The notes under the pieces: generated by a model | What the model was told of the DNA's origin: nothing | Seen by the model: the letters and a program-made list of their open reading frames with translations, nothing else | Databases searched by the model: none | Part shown: positions 39,096 to 47,642 of the stretch, in pieces | How positions within the stretch are numbered: position 1 is the stretch's first letter | How the letters are laid out: each line of letters opens with the position of its first letter | Made by a program: the position numbers and the translations under genes | Assembly: GCA_012729115.1 (NCBI GenBank) | Contig: JAAYDR010000083.1 | Span: 1 to 55,902, forward strand | Length of the DNA: 55,902 bases | Source: Clostridiales bacterium | GTDB taxonomy: Bacteria; Bacillota; Clostridia; Christensenellales; Aristaeellaceae | Reading direction: 5' to 3'

Positions 39096-40528
39096 CAAAA
39101 GCCCCCCTCTGGAATGAGAATTTCCGGGGCGGAGGAGTCTCCCTCAGCGCCGGTAAGCGAGTGCCTCCTCCACGTGCCGTGGCGATAAACCCCTATGGTG
39201 ATCAGACAACCCAGAAGCCAGGCCACCAGCAGGGAGCCGTAGAGGCAGATCGGGTCTCCGTTGGGATGCTGGGGACTGCGGGTCAGGTACGCCCACAGGT
39301 AGGCAACCGGCATGCGGATTCCCACCGTGGTGATCAGGCTGATCCACATGGGCCGCAGGGTTTCGCCCGCTCCCCGCATTACGCCCATCAGCACCTGGGT
39401 GCAGCAGAAGGCGATATATCCCACTGCCAGCATCCGCATCATGCTGAGGCCAAGTTCCACAATTTCAGTGGTTTGGGTGAACACGCGCAGCAGAGCCCCC
39501 CCAAAGAACAGAATGCACAGGGTGAGTACAGTGGCGGTGGAGAGGCCGATCAGCAGCGTGGCGCGCACGCCCTGCCGTACCCGGTCCATGCGGCGTGCAC
39601 CCACGTTTTGTCCGGTGAAGGTGGTGGCGGCGATGGTAAAGGTGAAGTTGGGCAGCATGGTAAACCCATCCACCCGCATTACTGCCGTAGCGGCGGTAAC
39701 CACGTTGGGTCCCAGTGTGTTGGTAAGGGATTGCACCAGCACGCTGCTGATGGAAAAGATCATCTGGGCAACGCCCGAGGGCAGCCCCAGGCTGATGATC
39801 CGCTTTGCGCTGGGCTTGTCCAGGTGCAGGGTGCTTTTGTTTACATCCAGGATATGGGTCATGCTGCGGAGCTTGCGATAGCACAGGATCGCAGAGACAC
39901 CCTGGGAAATAATGGTGGCCAACGCCACCCCGTCGGTTTTCATCCCAAGGGCAGTAACGGAGATAATGTCCAGCCCGATATTGAGGCCGGCGGCAAGCAG
40001 CAGGTACAGCAGGGGGGAGACGCTGTCCCCCAGGCCCCGCAGGATACCGCCCAGAATGTTGTAAAAGGCACAGGCGGTGAAGCCCAAAAAGATGATGACC
40101 AGATAGTCCACCGCCATGTCCAGCATTTCGGCTGGGGTACCCAGCAATACCAGCAGGGGCTTTGTGATGCTCATTCCCACAACGGTAATGATGAGCCCGC
40201 TCCAAAAGGTCAGGCTGAGGGTGGAGCCAACAGCACGGCTGAGCTCCAGCCGGTTTTTGGCACCGAAATACTGGGAGACCACAATGCTGGCGCCGGTGGA
40301 GATGCCCATAAAGAGCACCAGCATCAGGTTAAGGATGGGTCCGGTGAGACCCACGGCCCCCAGTGCCGCGTCGCTGATATACTGGCCCACCACAATGGCG
40401 TCCACGGCGTTGTAAAGCTGCTGGGCAAAGTTGCCGATGAGCAGGGGGATGGCAAACAAAAGAATGCCCTTGGCAGGGCTGCCCTGGGTCAGATCCCGGG
40501 GCATAAAAAGCTGTTTGAGGCGTTGCAT
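39095..40528 (-). CDS. MATE-family multidrug/solute efflux transporter
   Basis: A 477-residue, 12-helix inner membrane transporter. The two-fold MATE pattern is visible: PLLIGNFAQQLYNAVDAIVV in the first half, and GLPSGVAQMIFSISSVLVQS with VDGFTMLPNFTFTIAATTFT in the second half. The family exports drugs or metabolites against H+ or Na+. The substrate is unknown. It sits between pyrH and argS, an unusual place. The C-terminal 30 residues are a hydrophilic cytoplasmic tail. AAAGGA precedes its ATG by seven bases. Confidence 0.92.
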   Translation of the reverse strand: MQRLKQLFMPRDLTQGSPAKGILLFAIPLLIGNFAQQLYNAVDAIVVGQYISDAALGAVGLTGPILNLMLVLFMGISTGASIVVSQYFGAKNRLELSRAVGSTLSLTFWSGLIITVVGMSITKPLLVLLGTPAEMLDMAVDYLVIIFLGFTACAFYNILGGILRGLGDSVSPLLYLLLAAGLNIGLDIISVTALGMKTDGVALATIISQGVSAILCYRKLRSMTHILDVNKSTLHLDKPSAKRIISLGLPSGVAQMIFSISSVLVQSLTNTLGPNVVTAATAVMRVDGFTMLPNFTFTIAATTFTGQNVGARRMDRVRQGVRATLLIGLSTATVLTLCILFFGGALLRVFTQTTEIVELGLSMMRMLAVGYIAFCCTQVLMGVMRGAGETLRPMWISLITTVGIRMPVAYLWAYLTRSPQHPNGDPICLYGSLLVAWLLGCLITIGVYRHGTWRRHSLTGAEGDSSAPEILIPEGGF

Positions 40529-40555
40529 GAAGATCCTTTCAATCGATTACGTATA

Positions 40556-41269
40556 TCAGGGGTGCAAAAAGGTGCCCATGGGGTCTCCGGCCAGCACCTT
40601 GAGGATATTCTCCGGCGGTTCCAGTCCAAAGACCCGCACCAGCGGCACGGCGTTGTCCCGGAGCATGATGAAGGCGGAGGCGTCCATCACCTTCAAATCC
40701 TCCTCCGCCGCCTGGACATAGGTGAGATCGGGAAGGAGGCGGGCACCTGGATCCAGCGCAGGGTCGGCGGTGTAGACCCCGTCTACATTTTTAGCCATGA
40801 GGATCGCGTCGCATTCCAGCTCAATGGCCCGCAGCACAACGGCGCTGTCCGTGGAAAAACAGGGATTGCCCAGGCCGCAGGCCAGCAGCAGAATCCGCCC
40901 CTCCTCCAGGTGCCTGAGGGCGGCAACAGTGTTGTAGCTTTCAGCAAAGCGGGGGATGTCCACGCCGCTCATCACCAGGGCCTTTGCGCCCTGGTGGGCC
41001 AGGGTATCGCGCATGTACAGGCTGTTCTGCAAGGTGCCCAGCATGCCCATCTGGTCGGCGGCTACGGTGCCCATCCGCAGGGAATCCCCCCGGCGGCCGC
41101 GCCAGATGTTGCCTCCGCCGATGACCACGGCCGTTTGGATGCCCATTTGCTGGACCTGGGCCAGGATGCGGGCCACCTGCTCAAACTTCTCGTGGGAAAA
41201 CAGCTTGCCATCCACACCCAGGGCTTCTCCGCTGAGCTTTAGAATCACGCGGCGATATGCGTTTGACAT
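40556..41269 (-). CDS. pyrH: UMP kinase
   Basis: A 237-residue hexameric nucleotide kinase that makes UDP from UMP for pyrimidine nucleotides. Signatures: RVILKLSGEALGVDG at the N-terminus, AVVIGGGNIWRGR, MGMLGTLQNSLYMRD, and MAKNVDGVYTADPALDP. I choose ATG 41269, preceded by AGGAGGAAG; upstream codons of the frame run into the tsf terminator. It follows tsf on the same strand, as in the rpsB-tsf-pyrH-frr order, but a terminator separates them and frr does not follow. Confidence 0.97.
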   Translation of the reverse strand: MSNAYRRVILKLSGEALGVDGKLFSHEKFEQVARILAQVQQMGIQTAVVIGGGNIWRGRRGDSLRMGTVAADQMGMLGTLQNSLYMRDTLAHQGAKALVMSGVDIPRFAESYNTVAALRHLEEGRILLLACGLGNPCFSTDSAVVLRAIELECDAILMAKNVDGVYTADPALDPGARLLPDLTYVQAAEEDLKVMDASAFIMLRDNAVPLVRVFGLEPPENILKVLAGDPMGTFLHP

Positions 41270-41285
41270 GACTTCCTCCTTGCTG

Positions 41286-41316
41286 AAAAAGGGCACGCAA
41301 GCGGTGCTTGCGTGCC
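41286..41316 (-). terminator. Terminator between tsf and pyrH
   Basis: A perfect 11-base stem, GGCACGCAAGC and GCTTGCGTGCC, with a 3-base loop is followed on the minus strand by CTTTTTC (plus-strand A run at 41286-41290). It lies 17 bases after the tsf stop and ends 16 bases before the pyrH start, so some readthrough or a nearby promoter must serve pyrH. Confidence 0.9.
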
Positions 41317-41333
41317 GAGTACTCATGAAGAGC

Positions 41334-42275
41334 TTACTTCCTGGCAGTCTGGGCCGCGATCTCTTCTGCAAAGTTGTCCTGGCGCTTCTCGATGCCCTCG
41401 CCCCGCTCATAACGGGCAAAGCGCTTCACGTCGATCTTTGCGCCGATTTCCTTGGCAACCTCGGCGGTCAGCTGGCTGATGGTCTTGTCCGGATCTTTCA
41501 CGAAGGACTGCTCCAGCAGGCACACTTCCTTGTAATACTTGTCGATGCGGCCTTCCACCATCCGGTCCACGATCTTCTCGGGCTTTCCTTCGTTGAGGGC
41601 TTGTGCCCGCAGGATCTCCCGCTCCTTGTCCAGCTCGGCGGTGGGAACCTCTTCCTTGCGAACCACGGTGGGCTTGGCCGCCGCGATCTGAAGGGCCAGG
41701 TCGTGGTAGTAGGTTTTGAAGGTCTCAACACCACGGGTGGCGGCGTTGTCGTTGCTGACCTCAATCAGCACGCCAATCTTGCCGCCCAGGTGGATGTAGC
41801 TCTCTACAGCGCCGCTCTGGGTCTCATAGCGGACGAAACGGCGGATGCTGATCTTCTCGCCGATGGCTACGGTGGCATCACTGACCAGATCCTGGATCGT
41901 CTTGGACTCGTCGTTTACAAATTGCTGCGCCATCAGCGCGTCCACATCCGCGGGAGCGGCCTTGGCAATGTGGCCGGCCACATCCTTGCAGAAAGCGACG
42001 AAGTTGTCTGTCTTGGCCACGAAGTCGGTTTCGCAGTTTACCTCAACGATGACGCCCACAGTGGCGTCCTCATTGACATAGCTGGCTACCAGACCCTCGG
42101 CGGCAATGCGGCCGGCCTTCTTGGCGGCAGCGGCCAGGCCTTTCTCGCGCAGCCACTCCACAGCCTTCTCCATGTTGCCCTCGGCTTCCACCAGGGCCTT
42201 TTTGCAGTCCATCATACCGGCCTGGGTCATTTCCCGCAGCTCTTTGACCATTTGGGAAGTAATATCTGCCATCAT
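41334..42275 (-). CDS. tsf: Elongation factor Ts
   Basis: A 313-residue guanine-nucleotide exchange factor for EF-Tu. The N-terminal UBA-like domain is clear ([34 protein letters not shown]), as is the core motif [15 protein letters not shown]. The protein has the longer form with two core subdomains; the coiled-coil region sits before the C-terminal [17 protein letters not shown]. Two ATG codons in tandem (42275 and 42272) follow AAAGGAGAG; either may be used. It is 85 bases after rpsB. Confidence 0.97.
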   Translation of the reverse strand: MMADITSQMVKELREMTQAGMMDCKKALVEAEGNMEKAVEWLREKGLAAAAKKAGRIAAEGLVASYVNEDATVGVIVEVNCETDFVAKTDNFVAFCKDVAGHIAKAAPADVDALMAQQFVNDESKTIQDLVSDATVAIGEKISIRRFVRYETQSGAVESYIHLGGKIGVLIEVSNDNAATRGVETFKTYYHDLALQIAAAKPTVVRKEEVPTAELDKEREILRAQALNEGKPEKIVDRMVEGRIDKYYKEVCLLEQSFVKDPDKTISQLTAEVAKEIGAKIDVKRFARYERGEGIEKRQDNFAEEIAAQTARK

Positions 42276-42360
42276 TGATCTCTCCTTTTATCGCGGGGCG
42301 CTTGTCCCCGTCCGCGTCCGGTTCCGGGGAGGGCATGCCTCCCCAGACACCCTGATGTTT

Positions 42361-43107
42361 TTACTCAGCGTTGTCGGCTTCCGCTTTTTCAGCGGCCTGA
42401 TCAACGGCTTCCGGGGCTTCCTGTTCGCCCTGACGGCCTTCCAGCACGGCGTCGGCCAGCTTGCCCGCAATCAGCTTCACGGCGCGGATGGCATCGTCGT
42501 TGCCGGGGATCACGTAGTCGATCTCATCGGGGTCGCAGTTGGTGTCTACAATGCCCACGATCGGGATGCCCAGGGCGCGGGCTTCGGCCACAGCGATGTG
42601 CTCCTTGCGGGGGTCTACCACAAACAGCGCGCCGGGGAGCTTCTTCATCTCCCGGATGCCGCCCAGGTTGGCTTCCAGCTTTTCCCGTTCATGCTGCAGC
42701 TTGATGACTTCCTTCTTGGGCAGCAGCTCAAACTGGCCGGTCTGCTCCATCTTGTCGATCTGGTTGAGACGGTCCACCCGGGTGCGGATGGTGCGGAAGT
42801 TGGTCAGCATGCCGCCCAGCCAGCGGTTGTTGACAAAAAACATATTGCAGCGGGCCGCTTCGGAAGCAATGGACTCCTGCGCCTGCTTCTTGGTGCCCAC
42901 AAAGAGAATGGTCTTGCCTTCCATCGCGATATCGCGCACAAAGCTGTAAGCCTCGTCCACCTTGCGTACGGTCTTTTGCAGGTCGATGATGTAGATGCCG
43001 TTGCGTTCGGTGAAGATGTACTGAGCCATTTTGGGGTTCCAGCGGCGGGTCTGGTGGCCGAAGTGCACGCCCGCTTCCAGGAGCTGTTTCATGGAAATAA
43101 CTGCCAT
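42361..43107 (-). CDS. rpsB: 30S ribosomal protein S2
   Basis: A 248-residue ribosomal protein. Hallmarks are [34 protein letters not shown], and [19 protein letters not shown] with [20 protein letters not shown] behind. A Glu/Ala-rich tail of about 25 residues ends the protein. I choose ATG 43107 with GGAGGAAA upstream. The leader from the promoter at 43219-43247 is about 105 bases, which could hold an S2 autoregulatory RNA structure, but I cannot identify one. Confidence 0.97.
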   Translation of the reverse strand: MAVISMKQLLEAGVHFGHQTRRWNPKMAQYIFTERNGIYIIDLQKTVRKVDEAYSFVRDIAMEGKTILFVGTKKQAQESIASEAARCNMFFVNNRWLGGMLTNFRTIRTRVDRLNQIDKMEQTGQFELLPKKEVIKLQHEREKLEANLGGIREMKKLPGALFVVDPRKEHIAVAEARALGIPIVGIVDTNCDPDEIDYVIPGNDDAIRAVKLIAGKLADAVLEGRQGEQEAPEAVDQAAEKAEADNAE

Positions 43108-43218
43108 TTTGGGTTTCCTCCTTGTTTTTCCCACCCTTTGCGTCGTCTCAGGTCGGACACCACAACCCATAGGGTCCTGGAACAATCGCCCAATCGACAA
43201 AGGTGCGTAATCTGTGGA

Positions 43219-43247
43219 AGTATAGCACAAGCGGAGCGTTTGCGCAA
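43219..43247 (-). promoter_or_regulatory. Promoter of the rpsB-tsf operon
   Basis: On the minus strand TTGCGC (43242-43247), 17 bases, TATACT (43219-43224), with TGC directly before the -10 (extended -10). The gap 43248-43366 on its upstream side shows nothing recognisable. Confidence 0.78.
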
Positions 43248-43366
43248 GGGGGGGAGAAAAAGATCAGGCAGGGTAAATGTTTTATATACTGCGATGCGCA
43301 GAGGCAGAGATTTCCGTTTCACCAGCCATGGTGTCGGGGGTGCCGGAATCACCCGTCCCCGCTTTG

Positions 43367-44824
43367 TCACCCGCCCAGATTTTCCAGGATGTATACACTG
43401 CTGTCTTCATAATAGATGGGGTATAGTTCCAGTAAGGAATGGTCAAAGCCCAGCTTGCTGATCATCAGCAGAGCGCTTTCCTCATCCTCTTCATACGCCT
43501 CCAGGCCGCCGTTGATGCATTTCGCATCGCCATACAGCTGCGCACAGAGAAACTCAGCCGGTCTCCAATTCACTTCCTCTGGGGAATATTGCACATACAT
43601 GTGGACGCCGCTGTCCACATCCCGGTCCAGGGCTTCCTCCACGGCCCGACGGAATACGTTCACATAATTGTCCTGGGTAATGGTCCTGATATTCCCATAG
43701 AGCTGATACCCCGTGGCGGCAAGGACCACCACCAGCACCGCGTTAAGGAGAGCGCTGCGCTTTGGCAGTTTCCAAAGTTTGGCAAGAACCATGCCTCCCG
43801 CCAGGGCCAGGGCGGGCACTGTGGGGAAGATATACCAACTGATCTTGCTGACAGGGATGGAGAACAAAACGACGGGCAGCAGCACCCACAGGGCAATCCC
43901 CAGCTGGGTTGTATTCAGGGGCTTTTTTCCAAAGAGATTTCCGCCAAGGCCCAGCAGGCAGAGGCCGCCGCAGAGCAGGAGCATCGGTTTGCTCAGCACA
44001 AAGCGAAGATAATACAGCACATCTGCTCCGTGGTCCTCAAGATCCATGGAAGAACGGGCGTATACGTCCACGGTGACCGACTTGATAAAGAACGTCAAAC
44101 CATCCCGTGTCATGCGGGCGATGCCCCAGGGCAGAATGGGCAGCAATCCCCAGAAAATCAGCAGCAAATAGTTTTTCAGCTTCAGCTCCTTCAGCTTTCC
44201 GGTGGCGATGACGTAAACCAGGCAGGTAATGGGGATCAAGGCCGCGTGCCAGCTCTTGGTCATGTAGGCCAGGCCGAAGCAGACCGCACTGCCATAAAGC
44301 TTGCGCACATCCTTCTGGCTGTCCAGCATACAAAGCATGGCCACTGTGTAGAGCAGCACAAACAGCGTGTTGGGGTCGCCGAAGCGGGTGAAATATTTCT
44401 CAAAGATTATCGAGTTGGCAAGCAGCAGGGTCACGGATGCCAGGCTGGCAAAGGAGCCAAAGCGGCGCTTGGTCCATAGCGCCACCACAAGCAGGAGGAT
44501 CATCATGGAGATTACGCTGTACATGCGAAGGCCCAGGGCATTCAGCCCAAAGATCCGGTAGCCCAGCGCAATCATCCAGGCAGCCAGCGGCGGCTTCAGG
44601 TTCCAGTAATCCACCTCGCCATTGTAGGTATGGACGATGTAATCACCGCTTTGCATCATTTCATAGGCATTGCTGCCATGGCGGGCTTCATCCCAGTCTG
44701 TTATGGGACGATCCTTTAACCCCTTGAGGAGCATGTAAGAGGCGTATCCCATCAGCAGCGCCAGGATCAAAACGTATATAACCGTACTGCGAAGGGCTTT
44801 TCCGGAAGCAATCGCCTTTGCCAC
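43367..44824 (-). CDS. Membrane glycosyltransferase, GT39/ArnT-like (paralogue 1)
   Basis: A 485-residue multi-pass protein of the GT-C type, related to protein mannosyltransferases and ArnT, which transfer a sugar from a polyprenyl phosphate donor to protein or lipid outside the membrane. The acidic loop after the first helix is ITDWDEARHGSNAYEM, with the GT-C catalytic Asp-Glu, then EVDYWNLKPPLAAW. About ten hydrophobic segments and an extracytoplasmic C-terminal domain follow. The start is GTG 44824, nine bases after CAGGAGGT; codons further upstream lie in the previous gene. It follows its own paralogue by 22 bases, so the pair is co-transcribed. Acceptor and sugar are unknown. Confidence 0.85.
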   Translation of the reverse strand: MAKAIASGKALRSTVIYVLILALLMGYASYMLLKGLKDRPITDWDEARHGSNAYEMMQSGDYIVHTYNGEVDYWNLKPPLAAWMIALGYRIFGLNALGLRMYSVISMMILLLVVALWTKRRFGSFASLASVTLLLANSIIFEKYFTRFGDPNTLFVLLYTVAMLCMLDSQKDVRKLYGSAVCFGLAYMTKSWHAALIPITCLVYVIATGKLKELKLKNYLLLIFWGLLPILPWGIARMTRDGLTFFIKSVTVDVYARSSMDLEDHGADVLYYLRFVLSKPMLLLCGGLCLLGLGGNLFGKKPLNTTQLGIALWVLLPVVLFSIPVSKISWYIFPTVPALALAGGMVLAKLWKLPKRSALLNAVLVVVLAATGYQLYGNIRTITQDNYVNVFRRAVEEALDRDVDSGVHMYVQYSPEEVNWRPAEFLCAQLYGDAKCINGGLEAYEEDEESALLMISKLGFDHSLLELYPIYYEDSSVYILENLGG

Positions 44825-44846
44825 GAATTTTGTACCTCCTGACGGC

Positions 44847-46292
44847 TCAGTTTTCCAGCACAATGAGATAGGTGGATTCATAATAAAGGGGATAGTATTC
44901 CAGCATTGTATAATCAAAGCAGGCCTTGTCCACGACCAGCAGCGCGTCCTCTTCCTCCTGTTCGAAGGCTTCAACGCCCCCATTTTTGCAGATCACATCT
45001 CCGGCCATTTCTGCGCAGAGCACATGGGCCTGGGACCAGGTGGAGCGGCTGTCGTTATACTGAATATAGACGGTGACGCCGCTGTCGATGTCCCGGTCCA
45101 GCATATCCACCAGAGCCTCCTGATAGGAGCCCCAATCGCTTTCGCTGCGGATCATCTGCACATTGCTCACCATTTGCTGCACAAGCAGGCCTGCCGCACA
45201 CACCAGGGTCAGGGTCAGCAAAAGGCCGCGCCGGGCACCCTGCCATAAAAAGCTTACGGTCCACCCGGCTGCCACAGCCATTCCCGTCATGGAGGTAAAG
45301 ATATAGTGGTGCAGTTTGAAGCTTGAAAAAGAAAACACGATCACTGGGACAGCCATCCACAGCATCAGGCCGGTTTGCTCAGGTGTGGGCCTGTTCACTT
45401 TGGACAGTTTCATCCCCAACCCGACTGCAAACAGCAGTCCTGCCACAACCACCGTGGGGTTGGTGGCCAGACGGTAAAAATAGTAATACCAAAGGCCTTC
45501 CTTGCCCTCGATCTCATCGGTCATACGGGCCAGAACGTCGGTTTGGATCATGCTGGTGAAGAAGCGGGCTCCATCAAACTGATACCGGGCGATGGCCCAG
45601 GGGATAATGGGCAGCAGCGCCAGGACGGGGATCAGCAGATAGTCCTTCCATGTAAGCTTGCGGATTTCCCCTGTGAGGAGGAGATACAAAAAGCAGGCCA
45701 GGGGAATGAACAGCGCGTGAAAGCTCTTGGCCATGAAGGCGATTCCGAAGCAAAGGGCCGTACCGTAAAGATACCGGATGTTTCGGCGGCTGTCCAGCAT
45801 AAAGAGGAAACCCATGGTGGCAAAGAGGTAAAAAAGCGCATCGGCATCGGAGGTGCGGCCGGAATGGGTTTTGTAAAAAACAAAGTTTGCCAGCAGGAAG
45901 CACAGGGAGATGAGGCTGGCCAGGGAGCCATGGCGCTTTTTGGTCCATAGCGCGACCACCGCCAGCATCACCAGGGTAGCGAATGCGCTTTGAAAGCGGA
46001 AGCCAAGGTTATTGTATCCGAAGATTTTAAAACCCAGCATGATGGCCCACTGGGAAAGGGGTGGCTTCAGGTTCCAGTAGTCCACCTCTCCCATGTAGGT
46101 GGGAACCAGCCAATCATCCCTTTGGAGCATTTCATAAGCGTTGACTCCGTGGCGGGCCTCGTCGTAGGCGATGATCCCCCGCTGGGGCAACTGAAAAAAC
46201 AGAAGAAAGGCCCCAAAGCTCAGCAGGAGCACAAGCAGCAGGGGATAGATGAATTTTTTGGTTTTCAACATGGTGGTTGAGAGGGTTTTCAT
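44847..46292 (-). CDS. Membrane glycosyltransferase, GT39/ArnT-like (paralogue 2)
   Basis: A 481-residue paralogue of the neighbouring protein, with the same loop (IIAYDEARHGVNAYEML), EVDYWNLKPPLSQW, ALWTKKRHGSLASL and a matching C-terminal domain (DRDIDSGVTVYIQYN against DRDVDSGVHMYVQYS). It is a GT-C fold enzyme with about ten membrane segments. Tandem duplication is the simplest origin, with divergence since. I prefer ATG 46292 with AAAGGA upstream; an earlier ATG has no site. It starts 48 bases after the flavoprotein gene ends, and may be an extension of the glycine cleavage operon or use an unseen promoter. Confidence 0.85.
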   Translation of the reverse strand: MKTLSTTMLKTKKFIYPLLLVLLLSFGAFLLFFQLPQRGIIAYDEARHGVNAYEMLQRDDWLVPTYMGEVDYWNLKPPLSQWAIMLGFKIFGYNNLGFRFQSAFATLVMLAVVALWTKKRHGSLASLISLCFLLANFVFYKTHSGRTSDADALFYLFATMGFLFMLDSRRNIRYLYGTALCFGIAFMAKSFHALFIPLACFLYLLLTGEIRKLTWKDYLLIPVLALLPIIPWAIARYQFDGARFFTSMIQTDVLARMTDEIEGKEGLWYYYFYRLATNPTVVVAGLLFAVGLGMKLSKVNRPTPEQTGLMLWMAVPVIVFSFSSFKLHHYIFTSMTGMAVAAGWTVSFLWQGARRGLLLTLTLVCAAGLLVQQMVSNVQMIRSESDWGSYQEALVDMLDRDIDSGVTVYIQYNDSRSTWSQAHVLCAEMAGDVICKNGGVEAFEQEEEDALLVVDKACFDYTMLEYYPLYYESTYLIVLEN

Positions 46293-46340
46293 TTCAGCGC
46301 ATCCTTTGTATCCATGGATACCCATGTTTATTCGAGGGGT

Positions 46341-47609
46341 CTAGAAACCTCCCCCGGCCAGCAGACCGCTGGCAAAAGCGAACATGAGGTTGAATCCGCC
46401 GCAGTCCCCATCCACGTCCAGGATCTCACCCGCCGCATACAGGCCTTTTTGCAGACGGCTTTCCAGCGTGGCGGGATTAAAATCGGCGGTAGCGATTCCC
46501 CCGGCGGTGACCTGAGCGCTGTCAAAGCCCCGCAGGCCTTCCACAGCCAGAGGAAAATCCGTCAAAGTGGCGGCGATGGTTTCCAGTGCCTTGGGAGGCA
46601 GGGAGCCAATCCGGCGGGACTGCTCCGGATACCCTGCCGCTGCCAGCACAGCTCGCCCCACCTGAGGCATCAGCATGCCGGTGAACAGCTCGGATAAAGG
46701 AAGTTCCTGCCGGCTGTCCGCGATGGTTTGCAGATAGTCTCTCAACTCGCCGGCTTCCGTGGCCTCCCGGTTCAGCTCGTCCCTCAGGTCCATGTGCAGG
46801 ACGCAGCCATCATGGACCCAACGGGCCAATTGCATGGCCGCGATGCCGCTGACCCCATCCTGGGCAAACAGGGCTTCGCCCTGGGTTTCATGGAGCAGAT
46901 GTCCCAGGCGGTCCCGGAGGGTGAGCCTTGCCCGCACCCGCTGCCCTGCCAGGCCCTGGATGGGCTTCCTGTCTGTGAGCAGGGCGCACAGGGCAGGGCG
47001 GATGGGAGTCAGAGAATGCCCAAAGGCGGTCAGCAATTCATAGGCGCTGCCGTCGGTGCCGTGGGCCGGGGCGGCCGCGCCGCCGGCAGCCACCACCACC
47101 TGGTCCGCCTTGTACATTCTTGGAATCTTCTCCGGTGGGAGGGCTTTCTTCCCCTTGGCCTGTTCCCCCCGGGGCACACTCTCCTCAGCTTCCAGCACAA
47201 AGCCGCCCCCCTGGGCTGTCAAACGAATGACCTGTGTCCGGGTACAGATTTGCACTCCCAGTTGACGTGCCTTCAGACGCAAGGCATCCACAGCGACTGC
47301 TCCCTGCAGTGCGGCGGGATAGATGCGCCCCTCGGCTTCTTCCCGCAGGGGAACACCCAACTCTTCAAAGAATTGAACCAGCTTTCCATAGGGAATCCGT
47401 GCAAGCACCTGAGCGGCAAAGCCCGCATCCCCATAATAAAGGGGATCACCGGAGTTGAGCAGGTTGCCCCGCCCATTCCCCGTAACCCCCAGCTTCTTTA
47501 AACTCTTTTCATTCCGCTCCAGCACGGTGATGCTCTGCCCCTGCCGGGCGGCTGCAATGGCAGCAGCCATCCCCGCCGCACCCGCGCCGACGATCAGCAC
47601 TCTGCCCAT
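46341..47609 (-). CDS. FAD-dependent oxidoreductase of the HI0933/YhiN family
   Basis: A 422-residue flavoprotein. The dinucleotide-binding fold begins VLIVGAGAAGMAAAIAAARQ with the acidic residue of the second strand in VLERNEKSLKKLGVTGNGRG. The second FAD motif near the C-terminus is LYAAGEILDVDGDCGGFNLM. The family (PF03486) is widespread and is often called aminoacetone oxidase-like; its true reaction is unclear. GGAGG precedes ATG 47609. It follows lpdA by 33 bases on the same strand. Confidence 0.88.
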   Translation of the reverse strand: MGRVLIVGAGAAGMAAAIAAARQGQSITVLERNEKSLKKLGVTGNGRGNLLNSGDPLYYGDAGFAAQVLARIPYGKLVQFFEELGVPLREEAEGRIYPAALQGAVAVDALRLKARQLGVQICTRTQVIRLTAQGGGFVLEAEESVPRGEQAKGKKALPPEKIPRMYKADQVVVAAGGAAAPAHGTDGSAYELLTAFGHSLTPIRPALCALLTDRKPIQGLAGQRVRARLTLRDRLGHLLHETQGEALFAQDGVSGIAAMQLARWVHDGCVLHMDLRDELNREATEAGELRDYLQTIADSRQELPLSELFTGMLMPQVGRAVLAAAGYPEQSRRIGSLPPKALETIAATLTDFPLAVEGLRGFDSAQVTAGGIATADFNPATLESRLQKGLYAAGEILDVDGDCGGFNLMFAFASGLLAGGGF

Positions 47610-47642
47610 GTTGTCCCTCCGCCCCTTTGCCTGGAAGCAGGT

